A DNA stretch of 64,000 bases from a bacterium (lineage in GTDB: Bacteria; Patescibacteria; ABY1; JAGPKW01): positions 186,001 through 250,000 of the forward strand of contig JAJXYN010000009.1 in NCBI GenBank assembly GCA_021780535.1. The letters are read 5' to 3'. Each line of letters opens with the position of its first letter. Positions within the stretch are counted from its first letter, which is position 1. Shown in pieces: positions 8,151 through 16,190 of the stretch. The notes under the pieces are model-generated. The model had not been told where the DNA came from. It was given only the letters and a program-made list of their open reading frames with translations, and made no database searches. The translations under genes and the position numbers were made by a program.

Positions 8151-9439
8151 ACTTCAATAATAATTTCCTTATTTTTTATTACAAATTTACTCTTAATGCA
8201 TTCAGTCAATTGTTTCTTCTGTTCTAAGTTTCCATCTCTTAGAATAAACTTAGCATAAGTTCTCATATCAATAATATCATTATGACTATCTTCTTTAGAT
8301 ATCCCGAGCACGTTTCTTCTAAAGCTATTATATCTCTGTATTTCTTCTTCAATAGTTTTATTAATACCTAACTCATCAACTTTCAATTTATCTATTATCT
8401 CTATAAGTTGTTTAGTTACTTCTTCTTCTCTAATATAAGTATTCTTACAATCTCTATCTCTACCGTGGGAACATCCATAATATATGTAATGCAATATTTT
8501 TCCATTTTTAAGTTTCTTTCTTTTATGTTCTCCAACCATACCTGAGCCACATAATCCACATTTAAATAATCCTGAAAAAGTAAATTCATAAGAATTTCCA
8601 TTTGAGAAACATGTATCTTTTCCAATCTTTTCTTGTACTAAGTCATATATTTCTTTTGTAGTTAAAGTTTCGTGTTTTCCTTGATACCAATTGCCACTAT
8701 CTTTAGGATATTCAAACATTCCATAATAGAATGTATTTTTTATTATTCTAAAGATATTTCCTAAACTCATCATTTTTCCATTTACTGATTTGTAGTTAAT
8801 ACTTTTTAACCAATCTAATATCTTTCTACCAGAACAATTATCATAAGCTATTTTTCTAAACATTTCTGTTATTATCGGTCCTCTATATGGGTCTACATTT
8901 ACATATCCTTTTTTATCTACATTCTTTTCATTTAGATATCCAACCGGTGCTTGTCCTATCCATAGACCCATACCAACTTTTGCTTTTAAACCTCTTTTTA
9001 CATTTATACTTTTATTATCATTTTCTAGTTTAGCTTGACCACCAAGTATCATTAACATAAATTTATCATTTGGAGTATTTTTAAATACTTGATTATATGT
9101 TCTTATTTCTTTAAGTCTATGGTTATCTATTAAGTCTACAATCATTCCTAAGTCTCCAGCATTTCTTGAAATTCTATCAGAATTCCATGTAAGTAGAGCA
9201 TCAAACATTCCATTATTTATATCTCTTATTAGAGAATTAAAAACCTCTCTTTTTCCTGATTCTTTTGCTGAATGACTTTCTCTTCTAACCTCTACTATAT
9301 TAAGTCCTTCTTTTTCTGCTATCTGTGTCATTTCTTTAATCTGAGAGTCTATTGAAAGAGCTTGTCTTTCATCTTCTTCTGTTGATTTTCTTGCATAAAG
9401 ACAGTATTTTAATGGTTTTTGTTCTAATATTTGTTCCAT
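8147..9439 (-). CDS. large serine recombinase (site-specific integrase)
   Basis: A 430-residue member of the large serine recombinases. The resolvase domain starts with YARKSTEEDE (nucleophile Ser19) and includes LTWNSDRISRN. A recombinase domain follows (GRKILDWLKSI, then NTFYYGMFEY), then a zinc-ribbon region with CGLC near residue 293 and CSHGRDRDC near residue 321, and a C-terminal helical tail. It should integrate and excise the element that carries it. It is transcribed leftwards from an intergenic region with an 11-bp inverted repeat next to its start. A decayed relative lies at 25914-26123. Confidence 0.95.
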   Translation of the reverse strand: MEQILEQKPLKYCLYARKSTEEDERQALSIDSQIKEMTQIAEKEGLNIVEVRRESHSAKESGKREVFNSLIRDINNGMFDALLTWNSDRISRNAGDLGMIVDLIDNHRLKEIRTYNQVFKNTPNDKFMLMILGGQAKLENDNKSINVKRGLKAKVGMGLWIGQAPVGYLNEKNVDKKGYVNVDPYRGPIITEMFRKIAYDNCSGRKILDWLKSINYKSVNGKMMSLGNIFRIIKNTFYYGMFEYPKDSGNWYQGKHETLTTKEIYDLVQEKIGKDTCFSNGNSYEFTFSGLFKCGLCGSGMVGEHKRKKLKNGKILHYIYYGCSHGRDRDCKNTYIREEEVTKQLIEIIDKLKVDELGINKTIEEEIQRYNSFRRNVLGISKEDSHNDIIDMRTYAKFILRDGNLEQKKQLTECIKSKFVIKNKEIIIEV

Positions 9440-9442
9440 ATA

Positions 9443-9473
9443 TTAATGTGTTATTTATTATCTAACACATTAA
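9443..9473. promoter_or_regulatory. inverted repeat at the serine recombinase start (possible operator)
   Basis: Perfect 11-bp arms TTAATGTGTTA (9443-9453) and TAACACATTAA (9463-9473) around a nine-base centre. It lies four bases upstream of the recombinase start codon, where a repressor could control expression. It could also be part of the attachment site, since serine integrase attP sites lie beside the integrase gene. Confidence 0.5.
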
Positions 9474-9565
9474 TGACGCAACCCATCTAGTGCGTCTAGA
9501 GTGCATAGTTGATAAGTAATAAGCAAAGATATATTATTTAAATATAAACTATGAATTAAATAATT

Positions 9566-11152
9566 ATGATTTATGTTACTGGTATGTATAACGGACGGTA
9601 TTTGTATGTAGATGAAGGTATAGGAAAAATTAGGCACCTATGCATTAGTAGTAATCAATTAAGAGAATCTGATATTAAAATATTTTTTTCTTCTTATAAT
9701 TTGTCAAATTTACTAATTGAATTTGGAAAAAGATCAATAAAAATATTTTTTTCTAATGAAAATGTAGGTGTTGTAAAAATAGAAAATATAGATGTCCATA
9801 TAGGGCAATTTCAATTAATATATCTTTCTATGGTTTCTATATTATCTACAAATTGGTATAAAAAAGAAGAATTAAAATATCCAGAAAGTGCAATAAATTA
9901 CTTATCATGGTTTTATGGAACATATCTCTTAGATGATATTGAATTGGTAAAGGAAAATTATGAAAAATATTTTTTGAAAATGTACTGTACACAAATATTA
10001 GAATCACAATTTGATTCTCATATTGAATTGAGTAGAAATATTTTTATGTTTTTTAAATTATTACCAGAATTAATGGTTAAGTATAAAAAATTAGAAACAT
10101 TTTTTAATAGAATTTTAGATTTAATGAATAATGAATTTGGAATAAAAAATATTGGCGATTATTTTGCTTTGATAAATATAGAAATAAATAAAATAAAAGA
10201 AACAGGTAGTCCTTTAATAAAATTAAATAACAGTAGTCCGTTGTATATAAATACAAAAAAAATAATAGATTTTTATTCAATAGATTATAGAAAGTTTAGG
10301 ACTATACATGATAATCAAAATATAGATATTAAAGAACATCAAGTTAGATACTCATATAATCCTTTATGGAGATATCCAATTATAAGGAAAGATGATGAAT
10401 TTGATGCTTATATTATTCCTAATATATCTATTTTATTTAAGAAAACAATTGATTTTTATTGGTCTTTTGGGTTTTTATATGAAAAATATGGATATAATAT
10501 ACCAAAATTTAGAGAAAAATATGGGTATATTTTTGAAGAATACGTTGGTTGTGTTTTAGAAAAAATATATGATAGCAGAACTTATGCCGGTGATTTATAT
10601 GGCCCAAATAATCACCAAGAACTTTCTGATTATATATTAGAAGAAGTTGATAAATTTTATTTTTTTGACGCTAAAGCTGATGTTTTAGATCTTAATGCAA
10701 TAAAACATGGGGAAACCGAAAAGGTTTGCAATAAACTTTTTGAACATATCAGACAAAGATTTGATAGGTTGATGGATATAAAATATTTTCATGAACTAAA
10801 AAAATATAGAAGTAAAGAAATTTTTAATATAATAGTATTAAAAGAAATACCATTTATAGAACATGCTGGGTTTTATGCAACCGAATTAAATAAAAAAATA
10901 GAATCTCTAGCTAATACAAATATTAAATATAAGGATATAAAAAAGATGAAGTATTTTTTTATAAATATATCAGATCTAGAGCATTTTTATTTGCTTAAAG
11001 ATAAATACAAAATAGAAGAAGCTATAGGAATTGTTTATAACAATAATGGCATAGGGTTTAAAAGCCTTATAGACCCGAAAGATTATGAAAAAAATGGTTT
11101 TATCTTTGATGATGAAGTAGAAAAAATATTAAAAGGAATTATAAAAAAGTAG
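9566..11152 (+). CDS. hypothetical PD-(D/E)XK-like nuclease, possible orphan restriction or defence protein
   Basis: A 528-residue protein with no membrane segment. The N-terminal two thirds match nothing I know. Near residue 322 there is FEEYVG, and near residues 360-375 YILEEVDKFYFFDAKAD, which together fit a helix Glu plus D-x(n)-DxK catalytic core of PD-(D/E)XK nucleases. The layout resembles McrC/LlaJI-type single-polypeptide nucleases, but the match is by pattern only. It stands alone, divergent from the serine recombinase, with no methylase beside it. The 280 bases downstream contain a structured RNA and no gene. Function is inferred from the motif and the island setting. Confidence 0.5.
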   Translation: MIYVTGMYNGRYLYVDEGIGKIRHLCISSNQLRESDIKIFFSSYNLSNLLIEFGKRSIKIFFSNENVGVVKIENIDVHIGQFQLIYLSMVSILSTNWYKKEELKYPESAINYLSWFYGTYLLDDIELVKENYEKYFLKMYCTQILESQFDSHIELSRNIFMFFKLLPELMVKYKKLETFFNRILDLMNNEFGIKNIGDYFALINIEINKIKETGSPLIKLNNSSPLYINTKKIIDFYSIDYRKFRTIHDNQNIDIKEHQVRYSYNPLWRYPIIRKDDEFDAYIIPNISILFKKTIDFYWSFGFLYEKYGYNIPKFREKYGYIFEEYVGCVLEKIYDSRTYAGDLYGPNNHQELSDYILEEVDKFYFFDAKADVLDLNAIKHGETEKVCNKLFEHIRQRFDRLMDIKYFHELKKYRSKEIFNIIVLKEIPFIEHAGFYATELNKKIESLANTNIKYKDIKKMKYFFINISDLEHFYLLKDKYKIEEAIGIVYNNNGIGFKSLIDPKDYEKNGFIFDDEVEKILKGIIKK

Positions 11153-11259
11153 ATAAACAGTAGATAAAACACTTTACTTTAGGGCTATTATAAGCTAATA
11201 TACTAATACAATTCAATTTGCCTAAACTAATGTTTATAACATTGGCATGGCATAAAATT

Positions 11260-11411
11260 CGTTGAAAGATAAAATTGGTCTCATGACCAGTATTTTTGCT
11301 TTCAACGTCTACACCCGAAAGGATGTAGGGTTACCCTCGAAAGAGATGTAACCATAAATGCTGTGTCGTGGGGCCTTTTTGTTTCTATAACACATCAAAA
11401 AACGTTGAAAG
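11260..11411 (+). ncRNA. candidate structured RNA / regulatory leader with alternative pairing
   Basis: Lies between 11152 and 11433. The first hairpin pairs CGTTGAAAG (11260-11268) with CTTTCAACG (11299-11307) and encloses a second stem, TTGGTC/GACCAG with a TCAT loop. Two hairpins with GAAA tetraloops follow: CTACACCC/GGATGTAG, and GGTTAC...GTAACC with an inner CTC/GAG. A second exact copy of CGTTGAAAG occurs at 11402-11410, so the strand at 11299-11307 can pair with either copy. That mutually exclusive pairing just upstream of a start codon resembles a riboswitch or attenuator. I do not recognise the family. Confidence 0.5.
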
Positions 11412-11432
11412 CTAACTAATAACTAACTTAAA

Positions 11433-11930
11433 ATGGAACAACAAACTCCAAAAACCAAGATTTGCTATAAATGCAAAGAAGAAATAAATTATGGCGCTAC
11501 TAAGTGTCCCAAGTGTCAAAGTGACTTAAGATCTTGGTTTGCAAAACATAAGATAATAACAATAATATTAGGATTTATTCTTTTTGTTTCTATTATAACT
11601 GCAATAAGTAATGAAACTTCTAATACAAATCAAATGAATTCAAGTAATAGTTCAACTCAAGATATAGATAAAAAGTTTAATTATAAAGCAAGAGCTTGTG
11701 CTAAGAATTATATAAAAACAAAATTAAATTCTAATAATGATCCAAAATTTCCTGGTTCATATGGCATTGCTCAATATCTAGGAAATATGACTTTTAAAGT
11801 TGATTCTTCTGTTGATGTAAAGAATGCTTTTGGAGTTTATATAACAAGCAATTATAGCTGTAATGTTATTGTTGGAGATAAGGAAAATGATTTCTTTGAC
11901 TGTGTTTCAGAATGCAAAACTCTAGATTAA
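11433..11930 (+). CDS. zinc-ribbon membrane protein
   Basis: A 165-residue protein with an N-terminal zinc ribbon (CYKCKEEINYGATKCPKC, residues about 11-28), a single membrane helix (about 39-60, IITIILGFILFVSIITA) and an extracellular Ser/Asn-rich linker leading to a C-terminal domain with several cysteines. Zinc-ribbon plus membrane helix is a common layout of uncharacterised bacterial proteins. It follows the structured RNA at 11260-11411 with no other gene between them, so its expression may be controlled by that RNA. The stop codon lies inside the terminator hairpin shared with the convergent terminase gene. Confidence 0.75.
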   Translation: MEQQTPKTKICYKCKEEINYGATKCPKCQSDLRSWFAKHKIITIILGFILFVSIITAISNETSNTNQMNSSNSSTQDIDKKFNYKARACAKNYIKTKLNSNNDPKFPGSYGIAQYLGNMTFKVDSSVDVKNAFGVYITSNYSCNVIVGDKENDFFDCVSECKTLD

Positions 11931-11943
11931 TTTCTAGAGTTTT
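11916..11943. terminator. bidirectional terminator between zinc-ribbon gene and terminase
   Basis: AAAACTCTAGA (11916-11926) pairs perfectly with TCTAGAGTTTT (11933-11943), giving an A-run on one side and a T-run on the other, so it can act on both strands. It contains the stop of the upstream gene and touches the stop of the minus-strand terminase. Confidence 0.8.
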
Positions 11944-13367
11944 TATATTACTCTTATTTTCAATTTATCTTTCTTAATTCCATGTATTATTCCCATAGAA
12001 AAAGCATCAACCAAATCATCATGATTTTTCTCTATACCAAAATTTAATAATTGTTTTATTAATTCTTCAACTCCTTCGTTTGGAAAGAATATTAAACCTC
12101 TTTGAACATATATTGAAGCCATGTTTAATCTTGTAGTTTTATCTTTTCCATTTGGATTAAACTCTTCTGAAGAATATCCATCTTTTGAAAGCATTTGTAT
12201 TAATGAAGCTTGATAGCCAATGGATTCTATTAATATTTTAGTTCTACCAGTTTCTATTAAATTATCATAAATATTCTTTGCATATTCTATAACTCTTGGT
12301 GATTGTAGTCTTTTATTTACAACATTAGGAAGAATATATAATTCATTTTGTTCTGTTTTAATGTTCTTATATATTGCAAAAGAAACCATTGCTGTATAGT
12401 CTGCTTTTTCATGTTCCTTAAGGGCTGGGTCTATAGATATTATATTCATAATGAATTTATAGTCAGGATTATTACTTGGCAATTCTTTATAGTATTTAAT
12501 CCAATCTTTTTTAAATATTTGGTAATCATCTGGTAATATCGTAAGCATATATTCTCTTTGAAAAGATATTTCATTACCAATACTTTTTCTTAAGTCTTCA
12601 ACTTCTTCTTGTGATGAAAACTTCTCTTTCCATAATATTTCTTCATCTTTAACCAATGGATATTCTTTATATATCCCATTAATCTCTTTATTTCTTATTT
12701 TATTTTTCATTCTCATAATAAGAGAGTCTTCATGAAGTAAATTACCAACTAATATTATTTTAGTATCTTTATCTCCAAGAGGTACTATTTCAGATGTAAA
12801 CCAAGTTTCAAGCTTGTTTCTGCTTTCAATACTCCTTACACTTTCTAAATCTTCTATATCATCACAGATAATTAAATCTGGTCTCGTTTCTTTATATCTA
12901 ATACCTCTAATACTTGTTTCAAAAGATGCACATTTTATTGTTGCATCTATTTTTTTAAAATGAATTGATTTCTGATTTATTACTATATTTCTATCAATTA
13001 AATTAAAATCATTTCTTAATAATTCATTATTCTCAATTTCTGATATTATGTTTTGAAAATGTATTTTAGCTTGATCTTGAGTTTTAGAAATTATCAAAAC
13101 AAACTTCTTTTTATTCTTTCCAAGCACAGACCATAAAGCATAAGATAATGTTATTATTGTACTCTTAGCTGATCCACGGAAAGCTGTTAGCACAGAAAAC
13201 TTATTCTTATCATTATTTATCACTTCAAATATTTCTTGTTGAAATTCTGCTAGTTTATATTTAACATAATTTCTTAAGTATATGAAAAAGAAATACATAT
13301 TATCTTCGTATGCAATATTTTTTCTTAGTATCTTATTTTCAATTATTTCATTCAACAATTTGTTCAT
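11943..13367 (-). CDS. phage terminase large subunit (TerL)
   Basis: The motor and nuclease that packages phage DNA into capsids. Walker A is AFRGSAKST (residues 62-70), Walker B is DLIICDD (164-170), and the C-terminal RNase H-like nuclease is seen as SIDPALKEHEKADYTAM (near 312) and DDLVDAFSMGI (near 455). Length 474 is typical. It is the last gene of a four-gene minus-strand operon and overlaps the TerS-like gene by 20 bases. No portal, capsid or tail genes are seen in the window, so this is either a prophage remnant or a satellite-type element that relies on another phage. Confidence 0.92.
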   Translation of the reverse strand: MNKLLNEIIENKILRKNIAYEDNMYFFFIYLRNYVKYKLAEFQQEIFEVINNDKNKFSVLTAFRGSAKSTIITLSYALWSVLGKNKKKFVLIISKTQDQAKIHFQNIISEIENNELLRNDFNLIDRNIVINQKSIHFKKIDATIKCASFETSIRGIRYKETRPDLIICDDIEDLESVRSIESRNKLETWFTSEIVPLGDKDTKIILVGNLLHEDSLIMRMKNKIRNKEINGIYKEYPLVKDEEILWKEKFSSQEEVEDLRKSIGNEISFQREYMLTILPDDYQIFKKDWIKYYKELPSNNPDYKFIMNIISIDPALKEHEKADYTAMVSFAIYKNIKTEQNELYILPNVVNKRLQSPRVIEYAKNIYDNLIETGRTKILIESIGYQASLIQMLSKDGYSSEEFNPNGKDKTTRLNMASIYVQRGLIFFPNEGVEELIKQLLNFGIEKNHDDLVDAFSMGIIHGIKKDKLKIRVI

Positions 13368-13755
13368 CTTCTTTTTTATATAATGGTGATTTTTGAAGTG
13401 CTGAAATGATTCTCATCTTGTCGTCATTAGAAAGTTTTGATTCTATTACAGCATCAATAAGTTTTGATTTATTTCTATATCTATCATGATTATGAGTTAA
13501 CCAAAATTTAACGGATTCTATTTTTCCATCTTTAACATTCTTAATTAATGCATTTTCAGCAACATCATTTATAGTTTCTATTCCTACATGTATTTTTTCA
13601 TCGACCTTTGTTTTAAATTTTGGATCTTTTTTAAACCATTCATAAATGGTAGATCTTGGAATATTTAATTTAACACAAACACTCTGCACTATAGGATATT
13701 CTTCTATAAGCTCTAAAAACTTTTTCTTAAGTTGTGTCTGTATTTTTCTATCCAT
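13348..13755 (-). CDS. terminase small-subunit-like HTH protein
   Basis: A 135-residue protein with an N-terminal helix-turn-helix of the type seen in phage small terminases (CVKLNIPRSTIYEWFKKD, residues about 27-44), followed by helices (FWLTHNHDRYRNKS). It is placed directly before TerL with a 20-base overlap, and overlaps the preceding methylase by eight bases. It would recognise the packaging start site and load TerL. Assignment rests on the HTH, the length and the position. Confidence 0.75.
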   Translation of the reverse strand: MDRKIQTQLKKKFLELIEEYPIVQSVCVKLNIPRSTIYEWFKKDPKFKTKVDEKIHVGIETINDVAENALIKNVKDGKIESVKFWLTHNHDRYRNKSKLIDAVIESKLSNDDKMRIISALQKSPLYKKEDEQIVE

Positions 13756-14491
13756 TTTTTATTAAAACAGCATCAATGCCTGTTAATTTTTTATATCTTT
13801 TTATAATTGTATCTACATGTTTTTCTTCTATTTCTATTGCGTAACATTTTCTTCCTGTATGTTCTGAAGCTATTATTAAACTTCCACTTCCTGCAAAACC
13901 GTCAAAAACAATATCATTAATATTTGTGTTATTAAGAATTAATCTTCTAAGTAATGAGATTGGTTTCATTGTGGAATGTAATTTACTTTTCTGAGGTCTA
14001 GGACAAAATATTATACTTTTATCTTTTGATTTAACAAACTTATGTTTCTTATACCATCCATAAGCCATAAGCTCATGCTGAGGTAAATAGTCTAGTCTAC
14101 CAATTACAGCAGAGTTTTTAATCCATATTAAAAGTTGTGAGAATTTTATATTACATTTATCCATTGCTTTCTTAAGTGAGAATATCATTTTATCTGTATT
14201 AAAAATGTATATTGAATTTTTCTCATTCAAATATGGTTTTATATTTTCCATCCAATCAATCATGAATTTTTCATAATCATCTTCATTACTTATATTGTCA
14301 TTTTGGATTTCAATATCACAAGATAATTTTGCAAATCCTTTCTTATTTTCTACATATGAAATTCCGTAAGGCACGTCTGAAATGATTGAGTCTATCTTAC
14401 TTTCACCAATTAAATCTTTTAGTAATTTTTCATCACGACAGTCACCCATAGCAAGTTTATGTTCTCCAAGTTGATATATTTTATAGCTCAT
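13748..14491 (-). CDS. phage-type DNA methyltransferase (N4/N6, motif IV first)
   Basis: A 247-residue DNA methylase with catalytic motif IV as SDVPYGI near residue 40 and the SAM motif FDGFAGSGS near residue 199, the order of beta-class N4-cytosine/N6-adenine methylases (PF01555). The second motif-IV position is Val (DVPY instead of DPPY), a variant that should be noted when predicting activity. It is second in the packaging operon, nine bases after the ParB-methylase gene and overlapping the TerS-like gene by eight bases. It may modify phage DNA against host restriction. Confidence 0.82.
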   Translation of the reverse strand: MSYKIYQLGEHKLAMGDCRDEKLLKDLIGESKIDSIISDVPYGISYVENKKGFAKLSCDIEIQNDNISNEDDYEKFMIDWMENIKPYLNEKNSIYIFNTDKMIFSLKKAMDKCNIKFSQLLIWIKNSAVIGRLDYLPQHELMAYGWYKKHKFVKSKDKSIIFCPRPQKSKLHSTMKPISLLRRLILNNTNINDIVFDGFAGSGSLIIASEHTGRKCYAIEIEEKHVDTIIKRYKKLTGIDAVLIKNG

Positions 14492-14500
14492 ATTGTTTTA

Positions 14501-15778
14501 TTATTTATTTAGTTTAATAGCTTTCTTACCAGTAAGTTCTTCAAATCTATCTAAAATCACCTGACAAAATATTGGATCTTTTTCTATTCCAATAAACTTT
14601 CTTTTAAGTCCCAAGCAAGCAACAGCAAGAGAACCAGATCCGGTACAAGCATCAAAAATTAAGTCATTTATTTTAGAACACCTTCTAAGTGATTTCTCAT
14701 AAAGCGTAACTGGCTTTTGAGTTGGATGAAGATATTTTATCCCAGCAATTCTTGGCACTAACCATATATCAAGCAAATCCAAAATATCATCTGATAATCT
14801 ATTTCCAGAAGATATTTCTTTATTCATGATTTCGTTTAGATTTTTTATGCTTTCATTAAGATATGGTTTACCAATAGTTCCGTATACACAAGGTTCATAA
14901 CATTTATTCATTGCAACTTTTGGAGTTGGATTTGCAGAGTTCTTTATCCATATTGCAGTTCTTTTTGTAGATATATTTAATTCTCTATAAACCTCTTGGA
15001 TTAGTCCTGTATAATTTTGATCACAAAATGAAAAGAAATGGGAATCTTTTTTTGTGTAATTCTTTGAATTTTCTATTATAGTCTTTACAAATTTTTTATA
15101 ATTATTATAACTCTTATTATCATCAACATTGCCACCATACTTATTATTTTTACCAAGTCCTTTGCTATAGTCATATTTAATATTGTAAGGAAAATCTGTA
15201 AAGAAAATATCAATCTTTTCTTCATTAAAGATTTTCTTATATGTATCAATTTCAAGAGAATCACCACATATTATTTTTATATTTTCAGCAAGCAAAAAAA
15301 CATCACCAGTTTTTATATCTGTTGTTTTTACTTTTTCTAAATGTTTTGTAACATCAAACTCGTCTTCTTCTAATTCTAAAACATCATCAAAGACACTTGA
15401 TAAATCTGTATCACTAAAACCAATATTTAATAATAAGTCAGAATCATAATCTTTAAGAAGATTAAAATCCCAATCTCCGTTATTTATATTTAATCTTAAA
15501 TTTAATTCCTTTTCTTTTTCTAAATTTAAGTTAAGAAATATTACAGGAATCTTTTTATATCCAAGTTCTTTTAAAGCTTCAAATCTTTGATTGCCACCGA
15601 TTATAATATTCAATCTATCAGTATTTGAATTTACTAATAGAGGCTGGACAATATCAAACTTAGTTATGCTTTCTTTTAATTGTTCGAAAGCAATGGGGGT
15701 GATGTACCTTGGATTGTACTCACAAGTTTTTAAAGAAGTTATATCAACTTCTACGATGTTTAAATTTTCTTTTTTCAT
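14501..15778 (-). CDS. ParB-like nuclease domain fused to DNA methyltransferase
   Basis: A 425-residue two-domain protein. Residues 1-90 are a ParB/Srx-like domain (NPRYITP, then IIGGNQRFEALKELGYKKI). After an acidic linker comes a beta-class DNA methylase with motif IV TDFPYNI near residue 197 and motif I FDACTGSGS near residue 377. This fusion is common in phages and integrated elements, usually near terminase genes. It is the first gene of the four-gene minus-strand packaging operon. The promoter should lie in the 15779-16190 intergenic region. Confidence 0.88.
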   Translation of the reverse strand: MKKENLNIVEVDITSLKTCEYNPRYITPIAFEQLKESITKFDIVQPLLVNSNTDRLNIIIGGNQRFEALKELGYKKIPVIFLNLNLEKEKELNLRLNINNGDWDFNLLKDYDSDLLLNIGFSDTDLSSVFDDVLELEEDEFDVTKHLEKVKTTDIKTGDVFLLAENIKIICGDSLEIDTYKKIFNEEKIDIFFTDFPYNIKYDYSKGLGKNNKYGGNVDDNKSYNNYKKFVKTIIENSKNYTKKDSHFFSFCDQNYTGLIQEVYRELNISTKRTAIWIKNSANPTPKVAMNKCYEPCVYGTIGKPYLNESIKNLNEIMNKEISSGNRLSDDILDLLDIWLVPRIAGIKYLHPTQKPVTLYEKSLRRCSKINDLIFDACTGSGSLAVACLGLKRKFIGIEKDPIFCQVILDRFEELTGKKAIKLNK

Positions 15779-15810
15779 GTTAATTAATTATTTTTTAGGT
15801 AACAAAAAAT

Positions 15811-15864
15811 ACACGGCAAAACAATATAACTTTAAAGGCAAAGTCATATTATTATGTCGTGTAG
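15811..15864. promoter_or_regulatory. long hairpin upstream of the packaging operon
   Basis: TACACGGCA (15811-15819) pairs with TGTCGTGTA (15856-15864) with one mismatch, and inside it AATATAACTTT pairs with AAAGTCATATT with one mismatch around a six-base loop. It lies 33 bases upstream of the ParB-methylase start. It may be an operator or a site used by the adjacent integrase; a T-run follows on the plus strand. Confidence 0.45.
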
Positions 15865-15945
15865 TTTTTACTTACATTACAATACTAATAAAAAAATAAA
15901 ATATTAGCAATATGTAGACTGTGGAAAACTTTGCTAAAATAGGCC

Positions 15946-15969
15946 AAAAGTTTACATATGTAAACTTTT
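15946..15969. promoter_or_regulatory. 24-bp perfect palindrome
   Basis: Perfect dyad with half-site AAAAGTTTACAT at 15946-15957, in the divergent region between the phage packaging operon and the tyrosine integrase. The size and position suit a dimeric repressor (lysogeny control) or a recombinase binding site. The rest of the 15779-16190 gap has a small CACCT/AGGTG hairpin near 16118 and no gene. Confidence 0.5.
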
Positions 15970-16190
15970 AAAATAAAGTAATGCCACATTGGCTTTTCAG
16001 TTCTTTTGTTGCATTTAAAAAGCGTCTATTTTTTTAATATTTTTTTGTAAATCAACATTTAAGATTTAAAAATTCATTATTTCTTCATTTTAGGCCAGTA
16101 TAATTGAATAATTCACCTAAAGGTGTATAGTTTTATTATAAGTAAAATTTATATTTAGCTTGTCATATAAAATCACTAACCTTATTTTAT

